DNA from: Antilocapra americana | Lineage: Eukaryota; Chordata; Mammalia; Artiodactyla; Antilocapridae | Direction of reading: 5' to 3' | Length of the DNA stretch: 64,000 nucleotides | Assembly: GCA_007570785.1 (NCBI GenBank) | Contig: ML660777.1 | Span: forward strand, 10,111,639-10,175,638 | Program-made: the position numbers and the translations under genes | The notes under the pieces: model-generated | What the model was told of the DNA's origin: nothing | What the model saw: only the letters and a program-made list of their open reading frames with translations | The model's database searches: none | Part shown: piece by piece, positions 12,006-24,920 of the stretch | Layout of the letters: every line of letters starts with the position of its first letter | Numbering within the stretch: the stretch's first letter is position 1

Positions 12006-12299
12006 TAAGATCACTCACTGGTATCTCTTAAAATTCAAGTAAAAATACTGACAGCTATTCTATTTATTTAGTTGCATAGACTGAAACATACAAATATGGT
12101 AATGAAAAATATTCTTTCTACCTACCTAAATATACATTTGAGAATGGATTTATATTGTAGTGAGGGTTCAGCTGTCTATTTTTCTTTTGACTGACATATA
12201 AAATGTTCTACCTGCTCAAAAATAATTTTCTCAGTTTTCAGTCAATGCCACACAATACCACAAAAGATCAGGTATCAGTCATAAATCCTACTCATAATG

Positions 12300-12420
12300 T
12301 TCACTATGTATGAGGAGGGATTATTAGCTTAATTATGGCAATTATTTCACAATGTATATGCATATTGAAACATTGAAAATTTTGCAGATTACACCTCAAT
12401 GATGAGAAAAAGAGGAAAAA
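12300..12420 (+). mobile_element. L1 3' end fragment
   Basis: ttatggcaattatttcaca, tatgcatattgaaacattg and attacacctcaatgatgag repeat the same L1 terminus seen at 55970-56080. Confidence 0.55.
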
Positions 12421-12434
12421 AAGAAAATATGTCC

Positions 12435-12485
12435 AAAGTGCTAAGCGTCTACCTGGTATACTCAGTAAATGGTAATCATTACAGT
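12435..12485 (+). mobile_element. MIR 3' tail fragment
   Basis: gtgctaagcgtctacctggt then actcagtaaatggtaatcat resembles the MIR 3' end. Short and diverged. Confidence 0.45.
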
Positions 12486-13247
12486 TTAAAAAAATACCTA
12501 TGACTGCTGAGAGCTAGGTTTTCTTTTTCTGCATAATTTCAGAATTCAGAATACCACTGGCTCATTGAGGTCTGCATGTATACTCTTGTCAAAACATATA
12601 AATCCTGAAGTATCCTTTCCAAGAGGTGGAAGGAAATTTATTTTAAGCATATTAAAGTATGGCTTTGGAATGACGCCATGTCCAAAAGCCAAAGTCATAT
12701 GCCAGACATTCAGGAAGCCAAGCTTTCTGTTGGACACACACTTGGGAGTGCTGAAGGTACACATTACTCTAGGCTGCAAAAGATGGAAAAGAGAAGGATT
12801 TCCAACGATCGTTATAAAATGCGGTCATCAGAGTTTAGGAGATGGGGATACAATTAAATCAGTAAACATCGTCCCTAAATCTCATGCTTGTTTTTTTAAA
12901 ACCTATTTTTTAAAAAGATCAAATCCTCTTCAATTAATCTTTGGAAAATAGTGAGTGTAATACCTAGGTAGAGCAGCGCCAGGAGAACCAGTACTGTTAT
13001 TTCCATGGTTAAAGCCTCAAGTCAGGCAAACCAGAGCATGCAGAGCACTGACGGAGTGGCCCACATAGCCTGCTTCCCACAGATCAACTCCTTAGTGAAA
13101 ACTCCCCACAGTAATGATCAGAGCAGGGTTCACCCCACTGCTGCAGCTCAGCTCCACCCCAGCATTTCTCCCAGGTTGGGGTAAAGCAGCTGTGAGCAGA
13201 TAGCACAAACAAGCAAAGCTCGAGGGTTGAGGGGAACGAGTACTCAC

Positions 13248-13316
13248 CTCCGCGATCTTCAGCACGGCACTCCCGTTCAGGTCAAAGGTTGGAGTGTAGG
13301 TTATGCAGAGTAAAAC
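13248..13316 (-). CDS. ARFGEF3: ARFGEF3 coding exon, 69 bp
   Basis: On the minus strand this exon gives 23 complete codons, VLLCITYTPTF then DLNGSAVLKIAE, in phase 0 at both ends. The acceptor is ctgttaaag with a good pyrimidine tract further 5' (cttcttcctcctctact). The donor is GAG|gtgagta, close to consensus. The sequence matches ARFGEF3 at about residues 118-140, from memory of the human protein, in the N-terminal armadillo-like helical region. The exon length is a multiple of three, so skipping it would remove 23 residues without a frameshift. No stop or indel is present. The exon sits between introns of 20,960 bp (upstream) and 13,161 bp (downstream). Confidence 0.96.
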
Positions 13317-13669
13317 CTTTAACAGCCACGAAGTAGAGGAGGAAGAAGACGATAAGGGGTTAGAATTCTAGAAATAAACTTCCATTTCACATGCCACTTA
13401 CGCAGTCTTGTTTTATGACTTTTTTGCTCTTTGCTTTATTTCATGTTTGTTTCTATTCCACTCACTGCTCTCTGATTAGTGGTCACACATTGCCCAATAA
13501 AATAGAGACTTATAAAGTAAAGGCTGAAAACTTCTCCCCAAGGAAAGAACCGTTCTAAGACTGGGCAGATATGGCTTTCCTCAACAACTCCAGGAGGTCT
13601 GTATAGTAATAAAGAAAATCAAGCTCAGTGCTAGGTTCTGAACTTGAATTACCTAAATTGACTTTTTAA

Positions 13670-13830
13670 TGTCATTACTATTCTCCTCATTTTACTGGTA
13701 AGGAAACTGAAGCTCAGAACCATTAAATAAGCTGTCCAAAGTCATACCGGTACCAGCTGTAGAGCTGAGATCTGAACCCAAGTAATCTGACTCTATTCCC
13801 TGCCCGACTATGTAATACTGTCTCTATAGC
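13670..13830 (-). mobile_element. MIR element
   Basis: Reverse MIR: ctcattttactggtaaggaaactgaagctc, tgtccaaagtcata, gatctgaacccaagtaatctgactc, in the expected order. (Longest contiguous match is broken by a few substitutions.). Confidence 0.8.
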
Positions 13831-14799
13831 TTTCTAGACTCAAGCGTCGCTATGTTTTTCTGTTTCTGTCACTTCTCAGAACCACATGGGATTAGACAGT
13901 CTTGTATGGGCACTTTCTTTTTTCTCGCTTTACCTCCCTCCAAACATTGGCCGGGGCTTATTTATTAGTTCCAAGTTCCCTTTATTCTCCAAGTTATATA
14001 GACAATGAGTTGATGACATTTACAAGACCTTTAAGGACTATTAAGAATTCCACTTTCTACTTGTAGAGCTATTAGGGAATAGATCAACAGAAGCTCAGGG
14101 CATTTTAAGAATTGCTTCTAATTTTGTAGACAAGAGGCTAGCCTCTCCTCTGTCCATTTGGCTTCTGATGGTGCTCATTATCTCGCTGGTGGTCCCAGAC
14201 GAGAAGTTGCTGGTGTCGGCTCCTCTGTCCCCAGATCCTACAGCCATGTCTGGTCGGCAGCCTCAGAGGACGTTTCTCATCTGGTTCTCCTTAACTCATG
14301 AAAGAGCAATGAAGCCTGGCATATTTGCCTAAATCAGGACATACTGCTTGTCAGCACATCAAAAAGCACAACTGTCCCATGGAACAAAGAACCTCTCCTA
14401 ATCTCTCGGTCTTTGTTACTAGCCAGGCCAGCCCTAGGAACAGTCACACCTTCAGAGAAAGCAAATAAGTATATAATTAAAGAAGGGAAAAGGGAATTCT
14501 TGCTAATTTTAGTCACAAGGTTAGATAACTTCACTGTGGGTCTGCTCCTCCACCTTTTGCTCCTTAAGGCACCTGAGAGCCGAGAGTCAACTCCAGATAA
14601 AAAGCATCTGAGAGCCATGCTGGCTAAGAGACATTGTGGGATGTACTACCCTGTGGCCTCATGGGAAAAGGCTTTCTTTTGTGTGGTGACTACCTTTTGG
14701 GGGTCGGGATCTGGCCTGCAAGAAGGGATGAAAGCTGAGGACAGCAATGCCACCAGGTCCTCGTTTGGCCTGGGGAGAGGCCACGTCTTCTAGTGTCTC

Positions 14800-15030
14800 T
14801 GTGCGTGACGGCCCCTCTGCCTGACACCCTCCTGTCCTCCATTCCTCCCATGTTTGTTCCTCATGTGGGTCATCTGTTGGCTTCTTTGCAGTCTCAGCTC
14901 AAATGCCACCCCCTCAGGCATGTGGCCCTCCCTGAACACACTCTCTGAAATGGCCTCTCTCACAGCTTCTTGTTTCACTTACTTCAGAGATTACAACTTG
15001 GTTGTAATCTTTCCATTAGACTATAATATC
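14800..15030 (+). mobile_element. L2 LINE 3' fragment
   Basis: gcagtctcagctcaaatgcc, accccctcaggcatgtggcc and ctccctgaacacactctct follow the L2 3' end consensus. It overlaps the end of an open frame (14413-14793) that shows no protein similarity I recognise. Confidence 0.6.
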
Positions 15031-15242
15031 CACTGGGCATCTGAAAGGTCCTCAAGGCTTTCTCATATGAGGCTTTCTTACTATGATTTCTTGCTGCCTT
15101 GAATGGCTTCTCTTTCTCGAGTTATTTTTTCTATGCCATTTTTTCATGGTGAGTAAGTAGTGGGTATGAGAGAGTGCCTGGTGGAAATGGTGGTTTGGGG
15201 AGGTAAATTGGCCCATCTGGGCTCTTGGCTTTTTAACTACTT

Positions 15243-15700
15243 ACAATGGAATATTACTTAGACATAAAAAGAATGAAATAATGACATTTGCAGCAACATG
15301 TGTGAACCTATAGACGATCATATTGAGTGAAGTAAGTGAGAGAAAGACAAATATTATATGATATCACTTTTATGTAGAATCTAAAGAAATGGTACAAATG
15401 AATCTATTTACAAAACAGAAACTGAGTCACAGATGTTGAAAATAAACTTGTGGTTACTGAGGGGAGAGAGGGCTATATTGGGAGACTGGGACTGACATAT
15501 ACACACTACTATATATAGAATAAATAATTAATAAGGACCAACCGAATAGCACAGGGAACTCTATTCAATATTCTGTAATGACTTATTTGGGAACAGAATT
15601 TAAAAAATAGTGGATGTGGCTGTATAACTGACTCACTGTGCTATACAACAGACACTAATAACACTGTAAATCACTATACTCCAATTAATTAAGAAACAAA
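15243..15700 (+). mobile_element. L1 3' end (ORF2 stub and 3' UTR)
   Basis: It starts in the end of ORF2 (caatggaatattacttagac) and runs through the artiodactyl L1 3' UTR (ggttactgaggggagagag, cacagggaactctattcaat) to a terminus like atactccaattaattaagaa. Confidence 0.8.
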
Positions 15701-17649
15701 AATAATAATGTTATTTATAGGACCAACAATCAACTTCCTGCCTTTCATTGCTCTGTCCATTCAGACAAGGTGCACAAGGGTAGATCTGGAAAGAAGTTTT
15801 CAAAAATCAACCCAGTCTTCTGTGAGCAGGAGCTGCTTTTTACAATAGTGGCTGGAGGAAGTGGGAGCAGAGTCTTATGGTAAGGTCTTCAGGAAGTTCA
15901 CCGACTTGGCATATTTGTTAATCAAGCTTATCAGGGGAACAAGGAGACTGGACTCTCTCTGCCACAGGGAAGCCAGCAAGTGTAGAGGGAGGCCCTTCGA
16001 AACAGTCTGAAGGAAGCTGAGGACCCCTGCACCCAGACAAAGCTGTTCCTGTTCCAAAGATCTTTGAAAACTGGATCTTAACACCTAATGTCTGGCCACT
16101 AAAAACCAAAGACTCACTGAATTCTATGCAAAAACTAAAATCAAGAAAAACAATGAATGCTGGAAGCAGAGCAGGTTTTAACCCCAGGGCTGACAGTGGC
16201 CCTGGACCCCTATGACGTATAAAGACAAGACATACAAAGAGCTGCAGTCTCTAGCAAGGATGATACAGCAGACAGAAGTGACTTGTTGCAAATGATATGT
16301 GGAGAAACCCAATGCCTGCAAGCACTAATTCACTGGATTCAAACACAGACCGGGTGTAGGAAATTTAGGGCAACAGCAAATTAATTTAAACTGTCTGCCT
16401 TCCACTGCATAATGAAAGGGTAAGTAGTTTAGATTCATATTCTGAGCACGTTGGCCTCAAGGCAAACAGAAGCACCTAAATATTGAGGGCAATTCCGTTA
16501 AAGATACATCCCTCACAGGGTCATTAAAGCATATTGACTACATTATCACTGAACAGCAGGAACTTGAGTGATAGGCAGTGTCTTGCAATCTAGCTTGCTG
16601 GTACTGCCTCCATAAAGCAGCCAAGGGGATGTAGAAAGAAGGCGGAGGAAAACCTTCCACAAAAATGGAAAGATCCTTACAAAGGCCAAAAAAAAATTCC
16701 AATAATTAAAAAACAATAATGGAATTGCTACTATGTACAAGAAACAATTCTTCAAATAAAAAAGTGCAAAGAAACACTGGAGAAAAAAAGACTAGACTGG
16801 AAAGGAGAATGAGAAGCTGATTTACTGCAAGCCCTGGGCATGAGTGATAAGAATCTGGAAATGTAGCCACATGAGGAACAGAGAGAGAAGTGGATTGATA
16901 ATGATGACAAGTACAAGATCACAGGTATGTGCCTCTGATCAGGAAAGCCTTGGATTAATTCTCTCCCAAGGGCATCTTATCATCAAGATTAAAGTTTTTC
17001 CATTGGGCTCATAATGCCTTGTGATTGTAATCATGACAGAACAGGGGCTGTGATGTCAGGGTTAAAATGTAAGTGTTTTAGTAACAAGATTGTGGCATGT
17101 GATTTAATATTTAATTGCTGTGACTTTGCCTATGTCCTCTAGCTCTTTAGCAAAATTCCCACCCTGCCTCATAAGAATATTTAGAGGAAAAATTAATTAA
17201 ATGACGTTTTTTTTAAAGAGTACGTTCAATACATGTATCTCCAGGATGTTTTCTCATAGAGATTAACAAACAAGTCTCCATTTGATGGAACTCACGGCAG
17301 CCATTTCAATGTAAATTACATACATTTTAAGTAAAAAAAAAAAAAATCAGATCATCCACATTCAAAATCATAAATCTTTCCTACTATATATCACTGCCCC
17401 CATTCCTACAGTCCAAAGCCCTCATCGTTCTGATCCAGCTCCACTTCCTTTCTCCTTAGTGTTTTCTCTTTCAGGTCCCAAATCAATTCAAGGAATATTC
17501 GCCAAGGTTCTAATTACTGTGGGGTCACAAATACAAAGCAAGCACCATTTTTACCATAAAAAAACCCCTCACAATCTATTGGGCAAATGAATGCTTGTAC
17601 AACTATACTTCATGGCTGACTGAGTAAGTGCTTCTGCAACCATGGGGTA

Positions 17650-17860
17650 TATAATAGTTTTGAAGGTTAGAAGACATCTAAGCTTTGGAGAACAGAATCA
17701 CAGATGAGATAATGTGAGCAAAGCACTGATGCAGGAGAGAAAAGGGAGGGACAGATGTATCAAGCAAAGGAAATGGTGAGAATAAAGGAATGAGGTGTGA
17801 AGACAGAGGCTGGAGATGATGCTAAAAAAGTTAGCAGGCACCTCATCACACATCAATTTA
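17650..17860 (-). mobile_element. L2-like fragment (weak)
   Basis: gagcaaagcactgatgcagg and following purine-rich text resemble reversed L2 sequence of the type at 52880. Strongly diverged. Confidence 0.3.
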
Positions 17861-19084
17861 AGTGCCCCTTTTAAGTGTTTTGCACATATTATTTTAGGGC
17901 TGGTCAGGGCAACAAATCACAACTAAAACCAGATGTACTGAGGGAAACTGGAAATCAGAGTGATAAAGCAGACAATAGACATAGATGAATTAAAGACAGA
18001 TCCTAGTCATTCCAATGGCAATGAATTGAGTGGAGTGCATTTAATGAAGGCAGGCAGGGACTTCACAAAAAGAAGGCGATGGTCCCTCATACATGAAATC
18101 TGGGTGCCACCCAACCACTGTTCAGCCCTCCGACTCTTCTAATTCCAGTCAATCTAGTCGAAATCACACATACTCCACTATATTTCATAAAGCTTTATAT
18201 TAGATACTAATAAAGTAACATGCTTTAGAGAAGATAAACCTTGTTCAAAAATCCATCACATAAAACATTACAGATGTGATCATCCCAGAATGGGTAGAAA
18301 GCACAAAAGGCTTATTCCAGAGCATTTATCTGGAGAAGTTTAGATACACCACTTAAAATCTGCATGCCCTCTGCATCCCCCACTAATACAAGCTCCTTAG
18401 TAGGAGGTCGAACTTTCTGATGCCCACCATGTTTACAGCGCCATGTAGGGCTCTGGGAGGTGTGGTGAGTTCCAGTCTAAGCTCAGTCCCTCCTGTGCAT
18501 TGTCCACAAGAGGAATCGACCTCACAGAGTTTCACTGGGACTTGCATCTGTGTGCCTAGTCATTACTGTAAAATGTGTCGAGAGTGTGATAAGACAGCTT
18601 GGTGGCACAGAAGGAAATTGTTCTGAGAATCCAAACTTCAGATCCAGGTGGTGTAACTGGCAAAATCCAGGTGGTGTGACTGTGACAGCTTGTGCAACCA
18701 CATAGGTAATAATACTAGAGTTTCAGATGACCTGGTTAGGGCAATGAGAATTTAGGGAGCCCCCATTCAGGAAGTCCAGGTATTTGGCAGAACCTTAGGC
18801 AGGACAGGGAGAAAATCACCTCTACAAACTAGAGGGCATCTCTGATGAGATTTATAGAACATCTGTCACTCTCTGCTCTGAGAAACAATTTTTTTTTTTT
18901 TTTGCATTCAACATAGTAACTGGTAACATGTACCATTTCTGGGTCCAAGAGCTCATTTCTGTTAAAGTTGTATATGAGTCCTCTACAGGACCATTTCCAG
19001 GGGATGCAGGAGTAAAGAAAGGATTCTTAAAGTTACTGGATAGCAACTGCATGCCACTTCACCTCTACCTTGGGCTGCCATTCT

Positions 19085-19260
19085 TTCATTACATAAATAC
19101 TCGCTGAGGTGTGATGAATGGTCAGATACCGTATTAGGTGCTGGGTGCACAGGAGTAAATTTAAAAAAGATATCTTGATGACCCCTGAGCTCCATAAAGC
19201 TAACATCTGGTTTTGAAGACAGTAACAAAATAAGGGATTACAATGAATTGTGAGGAGTTG
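19085..19260 (-). mobile_element. L2 fragment
   Basis: taggtgctgggtgcacagga, acccctgagctccataaagc and taacatctggttttgaagac match the reversed L2 3' region (element containing the cue catggagcttacattctag). Confidence 0.6.
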
Positions 19261-19369
19261 TTATGACTGGGAAAATACATTGTATTATGAAAAGCGTTAT
19301 CAGGGTCTAACAACATAGTACACTTGTAATGCTATACTCATCTCTAAAGGAACTCTAAATTTAATATGT

Positions 19370-20160
19370 TGTAATCAACAACCTCAGATATGCAGATGAT
19401 ACCACCGTAATGGCAGAAAGTGAAGAGAAACTAAACAGCCTTTTGATGAAGAAGAAAGAGGATAGTGAAAAAGCTGGCTTAAAACTCAACACTCAAAAAC
19501 TAAGATCATGGCATCCAGTCCCATAACTTCATGGCAAACAGATGGGAAGCAAATAAAAATAGTGGCAGATTTTATTTTCTTGGGCTCCAAAATCACTGTC
19601 GAAAGTGACTGCAGCCATGAAATTAAAAGACACTTCCTCCTTGGAAGAAAAGCTATGACAAATCTAGAAAATGTATTAAAAAGCAGAGGCATCACTTTGC
19701 TGACAAAGGTCGGAATACTCAAAGCTATAGTTTTTCCAGTAGTCATGTATGGTTGTGAGAGCTGGACCATAAAGGCTGAGCACTGAAGAACTGATGCTTT
19801 TGAACTGTGGTGTTGGAGAACACTCTTGAGAGTGTCCCTTGGACAGCAAGGAGATCCAACCAGTCAATCCCAAAGGAAATCAGTCCTGAATATTGATTGG
19901 AAGGACTGATGTTGAAGCTCCAGTACTTTGGCCACCTGATGTGAAGAGCTGATTCATTGGAAAGGACTCTGATGCTGGGAAAGATTGAGGGCAAGAGGAG
20001 AAGAAAGCAACAAAGGATGAGATGGTTGGTTGGATAGCATCATCGACTCAATGGACATGAGTTTGAGCAAACACCAGGAGATAGTAAAGGACAGGGAAGC
20101 TTGGATCCTGCACCATGAGGTTGCAAAGAATCGGACATGACTTAGCAACTGAACAACAAC
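19370..20160 (+). mobile_element. BovB (RTE) LINE, 3' portion
   Basis: 5'-truncated BovB carrying the end of the reverse transcriptase (cagatatgcagatgatacca, the Y-A-D-D active-site block) and the C-terminal region. An uninterrupted stretch at 19508-19786 encodes FIFLGSKITVESDC and VVMYGCESW. The frame is then broken by small changes. It ends gcaactgaacaacaacaatg, a typical BovB simple tail. It is inactive and antisense to the host gene. Confidence 0.9.
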
Positions 20161-21041
20161 AATGCATATAATTAAAGAATGAAAAACACAGGGAGGAAGA
20201 CAAGGAGATCATCAAGAAGGGAGTTAATTTGGGAGAGTCAACCTACCCTAAGGCCCACCAGGAACAGGGAGGCATGCTAAATGAACAAGGAATCTTCTTT
20301 CCATCTTTCTCAAGCCATTAAAATATATATAAGTGTTTAATTTATACATATATATTTTGAGGTGATGGTAGTTTCACTTTTCCAAATATCAGATGTTATT
20401 TATAAGTCAAACCAAGTAACCTACTGTAGCTCAAAAAAGTAACTCAGAATTTGAGTGCAGCCCACAGAGGCCTTATCCTTCCCTTGCTTGGAGAGAACTC
20501 TGGAAATCCTTGATGCCAGACACATTTCAAACCCCAGCTCTGGTTCTGGCTGAAAATTTAGCTGTGTTACTTAATGTACACTGCCTTCTGGATTCTCATG
20601 TATATTGGCTTGAAAATTCACACACTTATACATATATGCAGAATTCCTTTTCTTGAGAAACAGCCCAGTTCTTTTTTTTACTCTGTCAAATTCAGCAAAA
20701 ACAAAGGTGGAGAATTCAGTGACAACGACAGGAATACTGACATCAAATGCCTTTCTCTTGGGTGCAGGGCTTGTCCACCTCCTAGGAATGCAGCCTAATG
20801 AGTATGAACTGCTAGAAGTGTACCCCAGCCATGAGTAGAAGCAGATTTTTTCCCCTCATGGTCCATGTATAAACAGCAAAGCAGGCTCAATCTTCTGCAG
20901 ACAGCAGAAGGCAGAATACACATCTTTAGAGTGAGTCGGGTCAGGTACTACAAAAGTCAACAGAGAATTTTAGAGGACATCTTTTTATCTAAATTTAAAA
21001 TGCGGATGCCAAAGATATGCATTTTGGTTTTTTATCTTGAT

Positions 21042-21236
21042 CAAAGTTGCTCAACTTCAGCACTATTAACATTTTGGGACTGTCCTATGTATTGGTGGCT
21101 GTTTAGCGGCATCACTGGCCCGCACTCTCTAGATGGCAGCGACTCTCTCTTCCCTAACTGTGACAATCAAAAATGTTTCCAGACATGGTCAAATATTCCC
21201 TAGGACACAAAATGCTCCCCTGTTGAGAACCACTCT
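21042..21236 (-). mobile_element. MER20 (hAT-Charlie) element
   Basis: gctcaacttcagcactattaa, cattttgggactgtcctatg, atgtttccagacatggtc and gttgagaaccactc are MER20 in reverse, with both ends present. Non-autonomous. Confidence 0.8.
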
Positions 21237-21432
21237 TAGGTCACTGATACCCATGCCTTGTGGATACAACTGAGAATTCCTACATCACTCTGCTCCAAAA
21301 GCCTCAGATCTTTTGGAATCTTTTGGAATGCAGAACTTTCAGAGAGGACCTAGGGTGAGCCACTAAGACTTCACTGGGCTTCAGAGATCCTGGATTGAAG
21401 GGAACAATGGAAGAGTTGAGCCATGACCCCAA

Positions 21433-21537
21433 TCTTTTTTTTTTTTTCACTTTTCTAAGGGTTTTACCTTTATATATATATATATATTTTTTTTTAATTG
21501 AAGTGTAGTTGACTTACAATGGTTCAGTTGCACAGCA
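21433..21537 (-). mobile_element. Short L1 3' end, with (TA)n and poly-T
   Basis: Poly-T followed by a (TA)n run (about 21472-21487) and aattgaagtgtagttgactt, which is the reversed L1 3' UTR. The flanks repeat accccaat at 21426-21433 and 21538-21545, a probable target-site duplication. Confidence 0.65.
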
Positions 21538-21621
21538 ACCCCAATTTTTGTTTTGATCCAAAGACAATGAATCAAATTATTTTAGTGTGTGGAAATTTTC
21601 CACTAACAACTTAAACTGATT

Positions 21622-21700
21622 TTTTGGGTTGGCCAAAAAGTTCATTTGGGTTTTTTTGCACTATGTTATTGAAAATCCTGAGTGAACACTTTAGGCTGAG
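21622..21700. mobile_element. Mariner-derived MITE (bovine MAR type)
   Basis: Left end tttgggttggccaaaaagtt and a more decayed right end (gagtgaacactttaggctg) form terminal inverted repeats around about 40 bp. Same family as the element at 11320. Confidence 0.75.
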
Positions 21701-22074
21701 GTGGCAGGTAATCAGAGAAATCACTTTCTGGCTGAATTTACCCCTATTCTGGCAAACAGCTATTCTGAGAGTTTTTGTCTTTTTAAAGAGTCAACGGATT
21801 TTTCTAGAGCTCATGACGTCCCAATCTGGAAAACATTGCAAATTACTAATTGGTTTATGATCAGTCTTGGGTTCTTTTTGGTCTTTATTTGTTGCCACAA
21901 GTTTAATATTCATTATATACATCAGATGGGCCCTTTGCACCTAATTCTAGGATATACTACACCAGTGATATCCACATGTAAATATTAAGTTATGATGAAC
22001 TTAGCTAATTTGCTTGAACAAATAATCAAACTGTTCTTATTCTTCTCTTCTAAACTCTCTTCCTTGGCAAACAC

Positions 22075-22605
22075 ATAACTCTTAGCTTGCTCCCTGGCAG
22101 GAAAGCTATGACAAACCTAGACAGTGTATTAAAAAGCAGAGACATCACTTTGATGTCAAAGGTCCATATAGTCAAAGTTATGGTTTTTCCAGTAGTCATG
22201 TACGGATGTGAGACTTGGACCATAAAGAAAGCTGAGTGCTGAAGAATTGATGCTTTCAAGCTGTGTTGCTGAAGAAGACTCTTGAGAGTCCTTTGGTCAG
22301 CAAGGAGAGATCAAAGCAGTCAATCCTAAAGGAAATCAACCCTGAATATTCACTGGAAGGACTGCTGCTGAATCTTCAATACTTTGGCCACTTGAAGCAA
22401 AGAGCTGACTCATTAGAAAAGACCCGAGGCTGGGAAAGATTGAAGACAAAAGTTAAGTAGAGGGCAGCAGAGGATGAGATAGACAGTATCACTGACTCAA
22501 GGGACATGAATTTGAGCAAACTCTGGGAGATAGTTAAGGACAGGGAAGCCTGGAGTGCCCTGGGTTGCAAAGAGTCAGACACGACTTAGCAACTGAACAA
22601 CAGAA
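22075..22605 (+). mobile_element. BovB LINE, 3' portion
   Basis: Begins within the C-terminal coding part (ggcaggaaagctatgacaaa), continues with tggaccataaagaaagctga, gactcttgagagtcctttgg and gggacatgaatttgagcaaa, and ends gacttagcaactgaacaaca. The frame is disrupted. Confidence 0.9.
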
Positions 22606-22739
22606 GTCTCACAAATGTATTTCTAGAGCCAAAATTCTCCCAAGTTTCAAACCCTAACTTCAGTTTGTAAACATCAGCAATGAATATATGCAATTTCACG
22701 AAAATCACATCAAGCACACTAAGCCTCTAATATGGTAAA

Positions 22740-22960
22740 CAGCTAACACTTCTTCCTGCTCTGAAATTCTTCATTATGCAACCATTAAAATTATCTGTGA
22801 GGGGATAAATATAGCCATGTGGGAAATGCTTATAATCTAAAGTGAAAAGCAAGAAATAAAATCCTACACACACAATGAATATAACTGTAAACACGTAAAT
22901 AGATATGGTTAAAAGTGAATATACAAAAGTCAGTCACAGTGATGAGATCTACATTGAACG
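22740..22960 (+). mobile_element. Old L1/HAL1-type 3' fragment (tentative)
   Basis: atgcaaccattaaaattatc, gggaaatgcttataatctaa and gtgaaaagcaagaaataaaa resemble a common mammalian LINE tail. Family not certain. Confidence 0.35.
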
Positions 22961-23249
22961 TTCTCTATTTTGGAAAGCCTGTAAGGTGAAACTCCTTATA
23001 TTTATTCTTTTAAAATATTACAATTCTTTGATATCTGACAATATGAACTCACCATCTCTTTCCTAAGTTAGCTCCTTAAAACTTACCATTTGGCCAGAAA
23101 CTCAGGCTCCCAATCTTGTAATCATCTTGGTTGGATTCTCCCCTTTTCACCAACTCACTAGCTACACCGACAGTCACCAGGTACTGTACTACTTCACTAG
23201 CACCTCTGACTTGACTCTGCCTATTCTCTGAGCATCCTGTAAAACCCTT

Positions 23250-23545
23250 TCCCCTTCTCCCCACCTTCAACATCTAACACCTCTGAACATGTCAATCTCC
23301 TGCTTACTCTGAATACTCTCCAATCTCTATGGACTCCCAGATGCTTACTCTAACCAGGCCTTCTAGAATCTGCTTCAACCTCCTTTTCAAATTCATCCAC
23401 CACTATTCCTCACTAATCCCAGTTTCCACCCTGTGTTTTTCCATCTCCAAGACTTTTCAAGAATGCCTACTCTCTTAATATAACTGATAGGAATTCCAAG
23501 CACCTTTCAAAGTCCAAATAAAATAGTATCCCTTCCTTGAAATGA
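23250..23545 (+). mobile_element. L2-like fragment (weak)
   Basis: A pyrimidine-rich stretch with tttccatctccaagactttt and cacctttcaaagtccaaata recalls L2 3' sequence. Low certainty. Confidence 0.3.
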
Positions 23546-23619
23546 GGATCTGTTCAGCTGAAAATGGGTTCTCATTCTGAATTTTCCCGTTGAACTTTTC
23601 TTCTGCTATAACACACACA

Positions 23620-23755
23620 TGGAATTCTCCAGGCAAGAACAGTGGAGTGGGTTGCCATTTCCTACTCCAGGGGCTCTTCCCGGCCCAGGGATCAAACCTG
23701 GGTCTCCCACACTGCAGGCAGATTCTTTACTGTCTGAGCCAAAAGGGGAGCCCAC
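23620..23755 (-). mobile_element. Bov-tA SINE, partial
   Basis: tggaattctccaggcaagaa to gtctgagccaaaaggggagc, reversed. It is flanked by the 12-bp direct repeat ataacacacaca at 23608-23619 and 23756-23767, which fits a target-site duplication although it is CA-rich. Confidence 0.88.
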
Positions 23756-24694
23756 ATAACACACACAGTTATCTTGAATTATGGCAACTGTGTACATCTT
23801 TATCATTTTTTTAAATTAGATTTATAAATACTTGTCTTGGTTTTGCTTTTAATTCTATAAGGTTTTATATACTGTTGGAAATGAAAATATATTCACAGTG
23901 AAATAAATTTAAAAATCTAATTAACTATTTTTTCTAGTTTAACTGTAACAAATTCATTTTGACCTAATTCCAAAGCTAGATTTTTAAGAAGTGAATTTCA
24001 TGAGTGTTTACACCTCCTTTCCTCTTTTCCTCTAAGAGTCTCCACAGAAAGGGCACCTCATCTCAGATCGTCTGCCCATATACATATGAGGCTTTTGATA
24101 ATTTTTATACTCAAGGCTTACAGACAAAACCATTCAAGCCCTGAGACAGAGTTTATAAAGGGCTAAAGACAACTTGATTCTCTATGTGTTAAAGGTTTAA
24201 TAATTTATAAAATTCTTCTAGAATAGCCAAATCACATGAACTCTGTCTACTAAGATGAAACAAGCATATGAACTCTGCCTGGTAGCACAAAGCAAGAACT
24301 CATTGGCACAGATAAATGGTGGGGTGTTTTCTGCAGACTGTGGGGTCAGGGTTACTGGTTAGGATCCCAAATATATCTAGGTAGACAACTGATGTATAGT
24401 AATTTAAAAAATTCTTTTAAGCAAGAAGTTCCAGTTCAACAGTAGTAAATATAATGAAGTCCTCTTTGAGGAATCAAAAATATATATGGTTTCTTTCCTT
24501 TATTCTCTTCTTTTCCTTTACTATAGAAGAAAATTACTCTATTACATGCTATACAGGAGGGGGCTAAGAGGAAGAAAAGATATAAGAATAAATATATAAA
24601 GCAATGCTATTTCTAAAGTTCTGGTTCAGAATTTGAGTGAGTTTACAGGTGTTCATCTTATCATGCTACACATATTCTTTTTCAGTAACTGTAA

Positions 24695-24920
24695 CAACAA
24701 TGAAAGCTAATACTGACCCTATGCCATACACTGGATGTTCCAGGAACTTCTTTTATAATAACTCATTTAAGACTCATTATAACATCATCATCATCATTAT
24801 ATTCAATACATTGCTTTATGTGCATTTTATAGATAAGAAAATAGAGGCACCGATAAATTACTTGCCCAAGGTCACCAGGCATTCAAGCTCAAGAAGATAT
24901 GTTCTTACCACTCTAACCTG
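24695..24920 (-). mobile_element. MIR element
   Basis: tatgccatacactggatgtt, cattttatagataagaaaat, acttgcccaaggtcaccagg and the end match reversed MIR almost full length. It includes a CAT trinucleotide run at about 24785-24800. Confidence 0.75.

Larger units (their letters stand above)
87..13247 (-). other. ARFGEF3: ARFGEF3 intron, 13,161 bp
   Basis: This intron lies between the exon ending GAG|gtgagta (13248) and the exon starting at 86, and it is phase 0. Besides the repeats listed separately, 1820-4130, 4560-5430, 5500-7440, 8800-9220 and 12490-13247 are mostly AT-rich and show no feature I recognise. The segment 9840-11140 is more GC-rich but has no convincing exon in either strand. Confidence 0.85.

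Noticed and set aside
12565..12951. 128-residue plus-strand frame
   Set aside because: No recognisable family, no splice or start context, and antisense within the intron next to a real exon; likely chance.
14413..14793. 126-residue plus-strand frame
   Set aside because: No protein similarity that I recognise and it abuts an L2 fragment; likely chance.
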